Shown here: one piece after another, positions 22,706 to 30,228 of the stretch
Numbering within the stretch: the stretch's first letter is position 1
Layout: every line of letters starts with the position of its first letter
NCBI GenBank assembly: GCA_036496585.1
Contig: DASXLB010000074.1
Coordinates: 1-43,368 of the forward strand
DNA: 43,368 bases
Reading direction: 5' to 3'
Source of the DNA: Vicinamibacterales bacterium
GTDB taxonomy: Bacteria; Acidobacteriota; Vicinamibacteria; Vicinamibacterales; 2-12-FULL-66-21
Made by a program: the position numbers and the translations under genes
Notes under the pieces: model-generated
Told to the model about the DNA's origin: nothing
The model's input: only the letters and a program-made list of their open reading frames with translations
Database searches by the model: none

Positions 22706-22738
22706 TTCGCGCTAATACAAACTGCTGTGAGGTTCCGC

Positions 22739-25700
22739 GTGCACACCAAGATGACGCCGTCGAAGAGGATCGCCTGCTCCTTCGTGCTGCTGGCCGCGCT
22801 CGCCGCCGGCTGGCCACCGGCCGCCGCCGCCCAGGTCACCAGCGCCACGCTGGTCGGTACCGTCACCGACCAGAGCGCCGCCGGCCTGCCGGGAGTGACC
22901 GTCACGGCCCGCAACACCGACACCGGCTTCGCCCGCACGGTGACGACCGGCGACAGCGGCGCCTATCGCCTCGAATTCCTGCCGATCGGCGCCTACCAGG
23001 TTGAAGCGACGCTCTCCGGCTTCAAGACCGAGATCCGCAGCGGCATCGTCCTCGCCGTCAACGACTCGGTCCGCATCGACGTGACGCTGCAGATCGGCGG
23101 CCTCAACGAGACCGTCACCGTCGCCGAGGAACGGCCGCTCGTCAACACGGTGACCGCCGACTTGTCGAAGACCGTCGACGCCGCCGCGATCCAGAGCCTG
23201 CCGATCGTCGATCGCAACGTCTACTCGCTGCTCGATCTGACGCCCGGCATCCAGTCGAACAACAACGGCGTCGCCTCGGCGTCGGCCTCGACCAGCTCGC
23301 TCGTACTCGGCTTCCCCGAGCAGCGCACCCTGATCAACGGCGGCGCCGACGGCGGCACCGGCTCGGTCAACTACTACCTCGACGGCGGCATCAACATGAC
23401 CGGGCTGCGCAACACCGGCAACATCCTGCCGAACCCGGACGCCATCCAGGAATTCAAGGTCCAGACCAACGGTTACAACGTCGAGTACGGGCGCTTCTCG
23501 AACGGCGTCATCAACGTCGTCACCAAGAGCGGCACCAACACGATGCGCGGCTCCGCCTTCGAGTATTTCCGCGACGGCCAGCTGAACGCGAAGGACTGGG
23601 GATCGGTCGGCGCGACGCCGCCGCTCAATCGCAATCAGTTCGGGGGCACCTACGGCGGTCCGATCACGAAGGACAAGACGTTCTTCTTCGTCTCGTATTC
23701 CGGCCTGCGCCAGACGACCAGCACCTTCCTCAACAACGCGATCGTGCCGACGGCGCTCGAGCGGACGGGAGACTTCAGCCAGTCGAAAACGATCCCGACC
23801 GATCCGGCGACCGGCCTGCCGTTTGTCTGCAACGGCGTGACCGGCGCGATCTGCGCGAATCGGATCGATCCGGTGGCGCTCAAGATCGTCAACAACGACA
23901 TTCCCGCATCGAACGTCGCGGGTGGCATCTGGCAGGGCTACTTCGAGAGCCCGTACAACTCGGACGAGATCCTGGTCAAGGCGGATCATCAGATCAACGG
24001 CGCCCACCGCCTCACCGGCGCCTACTTCCGGACGGCCGGCACCAACACCGTGGCGGCAGGCACGGGAAACCTGCTGTGGGCCAGCCAGCAATTCAGCTGG
24101 ACACAGCACAATCTCAACCTGAGCGAGACGTGGGTGGCGAGCGCGCACCGCATCAACCAGGCGTGGTTCTCGTTCAACCGCAATCTGGGCGGCCGCTTGA
24201 ACCAGCCCGCCACGTCGCTCACCGACCTCGGGTCGTCGGCGGTCATCATGGGGGCGCCGAGCCTGCCGCAGATCACCGTCAGCGGCTTCTTCACGCTGTC
24301 GAACGCGATCGGCGGCCCCAACGCCGGCGGCGACTTCTATTCCGGGCGGGACGTCTACAACTGGACGCTCGGCGCGCACAGCGTCAAGATGGGCGGCGAG
24401 CTCTCCTACAACAAGACCGTGCAGGACACGCTGCTCAACAACTACGGCGTCTTCACCTTCAACGGCGGCGCGACCAAGAATGCGCTCGCCGATTTCCTGA
24501 TCGGCATCCCGAGCACCGTCACCCAGGACGCGCCCGTCACCGCCTACTGGAACAGCTGGTATGGCGCGGCGTTTCTGCAGGACGACTACCGCGTCGGCGA
24601 TCGCGTCACGCTCAATCTCGGGCTGCGCTGGGACGTGCAGACGCCAGGCACCGATCCCCAGAACCGCTTCACCACCTACGTGCCAGGAGACAAATCGACG
24701 GTGAATCCGTCGGCGCCGACCGGGTTGCTGTTCTACGGCGACCAGGGCGTCGAACGCGGCGTCATCTCGACGAAATGGGATCACCTCTCGCCGCGCGCCG
24801 GCGTCGTCTGGGATCCGACCGGACACGGGCGTACGGCGATCAGCGCCGCCGGCGGGTTGTTCTACGGCAGCATCTCGGGCAACGAGTGGAACACGACGAC
24901 CAACTTCCAGCCGTGGTCGACGCGTCTGACCTTCTCCAACACCAACGCCAAGACGTCGGCGACCGGTGTGCCGCTGGGCGCCTCACTCAGCAATCCGTAC
25001 ACGGCGTATCCGGGCGGCTCGCCGTTCCCGTACACCGGCACGTTCGTCGTCGGCGGCGGTCTCTACGGCATCGCGCAGGACTTCAACTGGTCGCATGCCT
25101 GGCAGACCAATGTCGGCGTCCAGCAACAGGTCGGCAGCCACATGAGCGTTGGCGCGTCCTACGTCGGCTCGTTCCTGCGCGACCTGCCGTTCGCGCGCGA
25201 CCTGAACTACCCGGTGGCGAACGCCACGGCCACGACCGCCGGCGCCAACGTGCTCGCGCGCCGCCCGGATCCGACCGTCGGGGCGGTGCTGCTGCTCGAC
25301 TCCGACCAGTACTCGAACTACAACGGCCTGCAGATCACCGGGACGATGCGCCAGTGGCATCACCTGTCGCTGAATGGCTTCTACACGTTCAGCAAGACGA
25401 TGACGAGCGTCGAGCTGCAGAACAACACCACGGCCGGCGGCGCGCAGAACTCCAGCAGTCTCGCCGAGGAATACGGCCGCGCCGACTCCGATCAGCGCCA
25501 CGTCTTCAGCCTGACCGCCAACTGGAACGTCGACTACTATCGCGGCGGCAACGCCGTGGTCGCGGCGATCGCCAACGGCTGGCGCATCGCGCCGATCGTC
25601 AAGCTGCGCAGCGGCCTGCCGTTCACCGTCGTCAACGGCGGCGTCGACGCCAACCTCGACGGCGTCACGGCCGACCGCGCCCAGCTGGCCGGCGATCCGG

Positions 25701-26023
25701 CCCTTTCGGATCCGACGGCCGCGATGTGGTTCAATACAGCGGCGTTCACCCGCAACGCGGCGACGACCGGACAGCCGGTCGAAGGGAATTCGCCGCGCAA
25801 CTTTCTCGATGGGCCGGGGTACAAAGTGATCGATCTGGCGATTTCGCGCGACCTCCGCGTCCACGGCTCCGCGCGCCTGACGTTCCGGGCCGAGGCGACC
25901 AACGCGTTCAACATGGTCAACCTCGGGCAGCCGGGCAACAGCGTCGGCACGGCCACCTTCGGCGTCATCCGCACCGCCGGCTCGATGCGCAAGGTGCAGC
26001 TGGGGGTGCGCCTCTCGTTCTGA
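22739..26023 (+). CDS. TonB-dependent outer-membrane receptor with carboxypeptidase-regulatory domain
   Basis: About 1094 residues. A signal peptide ('RIACSFVLLAALAAG', cleavage near 'AAAAQ') is followed by a CarboxypepD_reg-like domain ('ATLVGTVTDQSAAGLPGVTV', 'GAYRLEFLPIGAYQVEATLS'), a plug ('IQSLPIVDRNVYSLLDLTPG', 'VKSGTNTMRGSAFEY') and a long beta barrel ending in 'KVQLGVRLSF' with terminal Phe. This is the acidobacterial Oar/SusC-like receptor form. It is divergent from the uronate operon, and no SusD-like gene follows, so it probably imports oligouronides on its own. GTG 22739 (GAGG upstream) is preferred; ATG 22751 is an alternative. Stop and the next start overlap by 1 nt (TGATG). Confidence 0.9.
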   Translation: MHTKMTPSKRIACSFVLLAALAAGWPPAAAAQVTSATLVGTVTDQSAAGLPGVTVTARNTDTGFARTVTTGDSGAYRLEFLPIGAYQVEATLSGFKTEIRSGIVLAVNDSVRIDVTLQIGGLNETVTVAEERPLVNTVTADLSKTVDAAAIQSLPIVDRNVYSLLDLTPGIQSNNNGVASASASTSSLVLGFPEQRTLINGGADGGTGSVNYYLDGGINMTGLRNTGNILPNPDAIQEFKVQTNGYNVEYGRFSNGVINVVTKSGTNTMRGSAFEYFRDGQLNAKDWGSVGATPPLNRNQFGGTYGGPITKDKTFFFVSYSGLRQTTSTFLNNAIVPTALERTGDFSQSKTIPTDPATGLPFVCNGVTGAICANRIDPVALKIVNNDIPASNVAGGIWQGYFESPYNSDEILVKADHQINGAHRLTGAYFRTAGTNTVAAGTGNLLWASQQFSWTQHNLNLSETWVASAHRINQAWFSFNRNLGGRLNQPATSLTDLGSSAVIMGAPSLPQITVSGFFTLSNAIGGPNAGGDFYSGRDVYNWTLGAHSVKMGGELSYNKTVQDTLLNNYGVFTFNGGATKNALADFLIGIPSTVTQDAPVTAYWNSWYGAAFLQDDYRVGDRVTLNLGLRWDVQTPGTDPQNRFTTYVPGDKSTVNPSAPTGLLFYGDQGVERGVISTKWDHLSPRAGVVWDPTGHGRTAISAAGGLFYGSISGNEWNTTTNFQPWSTRLTFSNTNAKTSATGVPLGASLSNPYTAYPGGSPFPYTGTFVVGGGLYGIAQDFNWSHAWQTNVGVQQQVGSHMSVGASYVGSFLRDLPFARDLNYPVANATATTAGANVLARRPDPTVGAVLLLDSDQYSNYNGLQITGTMRQWHHLSLNGFYTFSKTMTSVELQNNTTAGGAQNSSSLAEEYGRADSDQRHVFSLTANWNVDYYRGGNAVVAAIANGWRIAPIVKLRSGLPFTVVNGGVDANLDGVTADRAQLAGDPALSDPTAAMWFNTAAFTRNAATTGQPVEGNSPRNFLDGPGYKVIDLAISRDLRVHGSARLTFRAEATNAFNMVNLGQPGNSVGTATFGVIRTAGSMRKVQLGVRLSF

Positions 26024-27243
26024 TGCCACGGATCCATCCGCCTCGCTTCCGCATCGCCGGCCGGGGCACGCCGCGCGAGATCAACAGGCAGATCCTGCTG
26101 AATCTCGTGCGGAGCCACCAGCCGGTGTCGCGCGCGGACCTGGCGCGGATGATGGGTACCACGCGCGCGGCCGTCACCTTCATCGTCAACGACCTGATCG
26201 GCGAGGGGTTCGTCTACGAGGGAGCGAAGGGGGAGGCGCCGCGCGGGCGCAAGCCGCAGTTCCTCTACATCGACTCGCGCAAGCGCTGGGTGCTGGCCGT
26301 CGACATCCGCGCGACGCGGACGTCGCTGACCGTCTGCAATCTCCTCGGCGAACCGCTCGTCGGCGTGACCAGCTTTGCGACCGAGACCCAGGTAAAGAAA
26401 CTGGTCAAGACGCTGGCCGACCGGGTGAAGCGGACGGTCGGCGAGCACCGCGATCTCGGCGAATGCCAGGGCATTGGCGTGGTCGTCCCGGGGATGGTCG
26501 GGCCTGGCGGCGAGCGCGTGCTGTTCTCGCCGCGGCTCGGCTGGCGTGACGTGCCGCTGCGCGAGATGCTCGCGGCGGCGACGCGGCTGCCGGTCACGGT
26601 CGAGAACTCGGGGCGCGCCTGCGCGCTCGCGCAGATCTGGTCGATCCGCGCCGATGCGACGCCGGCCGGCGACCTGGCGTTCGTCAATGTCTCCGACGGC
26701 ATCGGCGTCGGCATCGTCGTGCGCGGCGAGGTGCTGCGCGGGCTGCACAACGTGGCGGGCGAGTTCGGCCACATCCCGCTCAACGTCGACGGCCCGCCGT
26801 GCGCCTGCGGCGCGACCGGCTGCTGGGAATCCTACGTTTCCAACCTGGCGACGTTGTCGCGCTATTTCGGACGCGAGGTCTCGCCCCGCAAGCCGATGCC
26901 GGTGGAGATGACGAGCTTCACCGTCGACGATCTCATCGCGCGGGCGCGCGGCGGTGACGGCAAGGCGATTGCCGCCGTGCAGGCCACGGCGCGCTATCTC
27001 GGTCTCGGGCTCGCGAGCCTGGTCAACGCCGTCGATCCGGCGCGCATCTATCTGTCGGGCGAAATCATCGGCGCGTGGGATCTCATCGAGGGGACAACCC
27101 GCCGCGCCCTCGCCGAACGCGCGCTCGCCCCAGCCGCCGCCAGCACGTCGCTCGTGACGGTCTCGCTCCCCGAGTACCCGCGTCTGCGAGGCGCCGCGGC
27201 CCTCGTGGCGGCGCCGGTATTTGCCGTACCGTCGGTGGCGTGA
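26023..27243 (+). CDS. ROK-family transcriptional regulator
   Basis: 406 residues. An N-terminal winged helix ('QILLNLVRSHQPVSRADLAR', 'GTTRAAVTFIVNDLIGEGF') is followed by a ROK ATPase/sugar-binding fold with 'GIGVVVPGMVG', 'DGIGVGIVVRGEVLRG' and the zinc signature 'GEFGHIPLN' then 'CACGATGCWESY'. ROK repressors sense sugars or sugar phosphates. It begins within the TonB gene's stop (TGATG), so it is made together with the receptor and is the likely regulator of the divergent uronate operons. The effector is perhaps KDG or a uronate; that is inference. Confidence 0.9.
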   Translation: MPRIHPPRFRIAGRGTPREINRQILLNLVRSHQPVSRADLARMMGTTRAAVTFIVNDLIGEGFVYEGAKGEAPRGRKPQFLYIDSRKRWVLAVDIRATRTSLTVCNLLGEPLVGVTSFATETQVKKLVKTLADRVKRTVGEHRDLGECQGIGVVVPGMVGPGGERVLFSPRLGWRDVPLREMLAAATRLPVTVENSGRACALAQIWSIRADATPAGDLAFVNVSDGIGVGIVVRGEVLRGLHNVAGEFGHIPLNVDGPPCACGATGCWESYVSNLATLSRYFGREVSPRKPMPVEMTSFTVDDLIARARGGDGKAIAAVQATARYLGLGLASLVNAVDPARIYLSGEIIGAWDLIEGTTRRALAERALAPAAASTSLVTVSLPEYPRLRGAAALVAAPVFAVPSVA

Positions 27244-27383
27244 ATCCCCGATCCCGAACCCTCATCCCTGATCGGTGATCCTCGGATCGGGATCGTCGAT
27301 CTTCGATCCGCCATCCGAAGACTAGCGACCAGGGATGAGGGGATCAGGAGATTGAGGATCCAGGATTCAGGATCCGCTCGGAC
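27244..27383. repeat. GATCC/CATCC-rich imperfect inverted repeat
   Basis: The gap after the ROK gene is filled with recurring GATCC, GATCG and CATCC words. Arms 27259-27272 (CCCTCATCCCTGAT) and 27328-27341 (ACCAGGGATGAGGG) are inverted copies with one mismatch. A long hairpin is likely, perhaps ending the ROK transcript. Confidence 0.8.
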
Positions 27384-27389
27384 TAAGAT
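27384..27389 (+). promoter_or_regulatory. -10-like element TAAGAT
   Basis: TAAGAT ends 5 nt before ATG 27395, directly after the inverted repeat. The -35 is weak. Confidence 0.45.
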
Positions 27390-27394
27390 GGGTC

Positions 27395-28531
27395 ATGTCG
27401 TACGGTGCCTATCCGGCTCGCCGCGCCGTCGCCGAGCGGGTGCGCGAGTGCTTCGCGCGCCATCTCGAGGGCTCCACGCTGACGGCGGGGGAGACGGCGG
27501 CGCCATTGCCCGAGACGGTGGCGATCGAGGCGCTGATCGACGTCGGCTTCTGGACGAGCTTGCGGCGCGAGGAAGGCTACGTGCCGATCGTCTCGCTGGC
27601 GCTCGTCGAGCCTGGGGCGACACCGAATCCGCTGCTCTTCGCGCAGCCGCTGTCGCTCACGCCCGCGACCGTCGCCAAGGTGGCGCCGGCGGTCGAGCGT
27701 CCCGGCATTCATCTCGGTGTCTCGCTGCAGGACGGCGACTTCGTCGTCTGGGGCGCCACGCGCGTGCTGCCGCCGTTTGGTCTCGTGCTCGAAGTGGCGG
27801 CGCCGGGCCTGCTCGTCGTCAAGCAGCGCCGCGGCGGCGACCACACCAAGTTCGCCAACATCGCCGTGCTCGAGGCCGACCAGGTGAAGATCGTCGACGA
27901 GGATGCGTCGAGCCTGCCCGATTGCCCGACGCTGCTCTCGTCGCTGCTCGGCTTCGACGCGCCGGCCTCGTGGTCGGATTCGGTCAACGTGCTGGTGCAG
28001 CTCGCCGTCTCGATGCGCGCGCACAAGCGCGGCGGCCTGCTGCTGGTCGTGCCGTCGGACACCGACCGGTGGCGCGAGTCGATCATCTCGCCGATCGCCT
28101 ACGGTCTCAATCCCGCGTTTGCCGTGCTGTCGGAGTTGACGGAGACGCCCGCCGACGCGCGCGACCGACTGTGGCAGGATGCGCTCGGCCGGGCGATCGA
28201 GGGGATCGCCGGCCTGACCGCCGTCGACGGCGCGACCATCGTGACCGACCGTCACCAGCTGCTGGCCTTCGGCGCCAAGATTACGCGGCGGCGCGGTTCG
28301 CCGCCGGTCGAGCAGACGACCGTGACCGAGCCGATCGAGGGGTTCGTGCCGAGCGTCGTGCATCCCTCCTCGCTCGGCGGGACCCGTCACCTGTCGGCAG
28401 CGCAGTTCGTCCACGATCAACGCGACGCGGTGGCGCTCGTCGCCTCGCAGGACGGACGGTTCACCGTCTTCGCCTGGTCGCCGTGCGAAGATATGGTCCA
28501 CGCGCACCGGGTCGAGGCGCTGCTGCTGTAA
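27395..28531 (+). CDS. DisA_N-like (putative diadenylate cyclase) protein with N-terminal sensor region
   Basis: 378 residues. The C-terminal part has the two marks of the DisA_N/DAC fold: 'AVDGATIVTDRHQLLAFGAKI' (Asp278-Gly-Ala) and 'GGTRHLSAAQFV' (329-338), followed by a strand reading 'AVALVASQDGRFTVFAW'. In active enzymes the second motif is usually RHR; here Leu stands where the second Arg is expected, so activity is uncertain. The N-terminal 200 residues ('TVAIEALIDVGFWTSLRREE', 'HTKFANIAVLEADQVKI') resemble the DACNV sensor type found with such cyclases. If active it would make c-di-AMP or a related nucleotide. It is the first gene of an operon with a histidine kinase 8 nt downstream. 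There are no membrane segments. Confidence 0.78.
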   Translation: MSYGAYPARRAVAERVRECFARHLEGSTLTAGETAAPLPETVAIEALIDVGFWTSLRREEGYVPIVSLALVEPGATPNPLLFAQPLSLTPATVAKVAPAVERPGIHLGVSLQDGDFVVWGATRVLPPFGLVLEVAAPGLLVVKQRRGGDHTKFANIAVLEADQVKIVDEDASSLPDCPTLLSSLLGFDAPASWSDSVNVLVQLAVSMRAHKRGGLLLVVPSDTDRWRESIISPIAYGLNPAFAVLSELTETPADARDRLWQDALGRAIEGIAGLTAVDGATIVTDRHQLLAFGAKITRRRGSPPVEQTTVTEPIEGFVPSVVHPSSLGGTRHLSAAQFVHDQRDAVALVASQDGRFTVFAWSPCEDMVHAHRVEALLL

Positions 28532-28539
28532 GGGAGCCG

Positions 28540-29562
28540 ATGCCTGTACCTTCGTCGACCGGTGGGGGCCGCTGGTACGGCTATTCGGTCGCGATGATCG
28601 TGGCGGCGCTGCTCGTCACCATCGCGCTCCGCTCGCAGCTCGGGCCGGCCATCGCGGTGTTCTTCTTCCCGGTGGTGGTGATCGCCGCGATCTACGGCGG
28701 CTTCGGTCCCGGCGTGTTCGCCAGCGTGACCGCCACGGTCATCTGCGTGTTCTTCACCGTCCCGCCGCAAACCGCGGTCGAGGTCGGGAGGGACGACTAC
28801 ATCCGGCTCGTCGTCCTCACCGGGGTCAGCCTGACGGTCTCGGCACTGAGTGGCGCCAGCCGCGCGGCGCAGGAGCGCGAACGCCAGTCGCAGCTGATCA
28901 TCGCGCAGCAGGAGAAGGACCTGGCGGTACGCGAGGATCGGATCCGCGTCTCGCGCGATCTGCACGACGGCATCCTGCAGGGGCTCACCGGCATCCGCTT
29001 CGAGCTGCACGACGTAGCCGACACGCCGGGCGTGGCGGGGGACGTGCAGGGCCGGCTGGTTGCCGTCGAGCGGGCCATCGCCACGGAGCAGCGCGAGCTG
29101 CGGCGACTGATCGACGACCTCAAGCCGAAGAACGGCATCGAAGCGCCGCGCGACACCATCGACGCGGCGTTGCGCCGCCGCGTCGCGCGCCTGGCGGTCG
29201 AATGGAGGACGCCGATCACCGTCCACGTCATGCCGTCGGATCTCGTGGTGTCGCCCGACATCGAGCACGCGATCGGATTCATGTGCCAGGAGGCGACGAT
29301 CAACGCGCTCAAGCACGGGCACCCGTCGCGCGTGTCGATCTCGGTCGCAGCGTCGGAGGCCGACATCCGGCTGACGGTCGTGGACGACGGGCGCGGATTC
29401 CCGTTCACCGGGCGCATCGATCACGAAGCGCTGATGTCGCGCAACGTCGGGCCGGTGACGCTGCGCGAGCGGGCGGCGTCGTTGAAGGGAAAGCTGGCCG
29501 TGGAATCGGGAGCCAGGGGAGCGCGGGTGGAGATTTCGCTGCCGCGGGGGAGTCGGTCCTAG
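28540..29562 (+). CDS. NarL-type sensor histidine kinase with DUF4118-like membrane domain
   Basis: 340 residues. Three to four hydrophobic segments at about 15-105 form a DUF4118-like membrane sensor ('FFFPVVVIAAIYGGFGPGVF'), then a short coiled linker. The HisKA_3 phospho-acceptor is 'RDLHDGILQGLTGIRFEL' (His142), and the HATPase has 'CQEATINALKHGHP' and 'VDDGRGFPF'. A Shine-Dalgarno sequence (AGGGAG) precedes ATG 28540. It is cotranscribed with the DisA_N-like gene, and its stop overlaps by 4 bp the stop of the convergent LuxR-type response regulator, its obvious partner. Confidence 0.9.
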   Translation: MPVPSSTGGGRWYGYSVAMIVAALLVTIALRSQLGPAIAVFFFPVVVIAAIYGGFGPGVFASVTATVICVFFTVPPQTAVEVGRDDYIRLVVLTGVSLTVSALSGASRAAQERERQSQLIIAQQEKDLAVREDRIRVSRDLHDGILQGLTGIRFELHDVADTPGVAGDVQGRLVAVERAIATEQRELRRLIDDLKPKNGIEAPRDTIDAALRRRVARLAVEWRTPITVHVMPSDLVVSPDIEHAIGFMCQEATINALKHGHPSRVSISVAASEADIRLTVVDDGRGFPFTGRIDHEALMSRNVGPVTLRERAASLKGKLAVESGARGARVEISLPRGSRS

Positions 29563-30197
29563 ACCATTCCCAATTCCTGCGCGAGCAGCAGCAGCTCCAT
29601 CCGCCCTTCGACCCCGAGCTTTTCGTAGATGTTGTGCAGGTGCACCTTGACCGTGTTCTCCGAGATCGACAGCCGCTCGCCGATGTCGCGGTTGCGGAGT
29701 CCGGCGGCGATCATCTTCACCACCTCGCGCTCGCGGCTGGTCAGCGTGGCGGCGCGCTCGGCCGCGGCGTGATTGCGCTGCGGGGGTGGCGGCGCGGCAC
29801 GGCCGAGCGTATCGGGATCGATCCATCGCGTCCCGGCGTGCACGCTGCGCACGCACTCGAGCAGCTGCTCGGGCGCCGACTCCTTCAGCACCAGGCCGCC
29901 GATCCCTTTCTGCAGCGCCTGCGCCACTTCGGTGTCTGAGATCGCGGCGGTCAGGATCACCGTCTTGACGCCCAGGGCCTCGCGATTGAGCGAGTCGAGC
30001 AACGCCAGGCCCCCTCCGTCGGGCATCCGCAGGTCGAGCACCATGACGTCGGGATGCGACGTGCGCGCCGCCGTCAGCCCCTCGGCGACGGTGGCGCAGG
30101 TCGCCAGGACAGTGATGTCGGGCTGGCGGGCGAACAGGTGCTGCAGCCCCTGCAGGACAATCGGATGGTCGTCGACCAGGACGACGCTGATGCTCAC
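29559..30197 (-). CDS. NarL/LuxR-type response regulator
   Basis: 212 residues. The receiver has 'VVLVDDHPIVLQG', phospho-acceptor Asp55 in 'VMVLDLRMPDGGG', and the Lys motif 'GLVLKESAPEQL'. The C-terminal LuxR HTH reads 'TLTSREREVVKMIAAGLRNR' and then 'SENTVKVHLHNIYEKLGV'. GTG 30197 is chosen because GGAGG lies 4 nt upstream; a longer in-frame start would run into the permease gene. It lies tail to tail with the histidine kinase gene, sharing 4 bp, which supports a cognate pair. It follows the second permease gene by 31 bp on the same strand and may be read through from it. Confidence 0.92.
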   Translation of the reverse strand: MSISVVLVDDHPIVLQGLQHLFARQPDITVLATCATVAEGLTAARTSHPDVMVLDLRMPDGGGLALLDSLNREALGVKTVILTAAISDTEVAQALQKGIGGLVLKESAPEQLLECVRSVHAGTRWIDPDTLGRAAPPPPQRNHAAAERAATLTSREREVVKMIAAGLRNRDIGERLSISENTVKVHLHNIYEKLGVEGRMELLLLAQELGMV

Positions 30198-30228
30198 GGA
30201 GCCTCCACGCTCCGCCAACGGTAGCACG

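Noticed and set aside
22712-24826. Long minus-strand ORF of 704 codons opposite the TonB receptor
   Set aside because: Composition is typical of an antisense frame (Arg, Val, Asp rich), with no domain; the plus strand encodes a clear receptor.
29559-29562. Frameshift or fusion of kinase and regulator
   Set aside because: The genes are on opposite strands and only share 4 bp at their stops, which is a normal convergent overlap.
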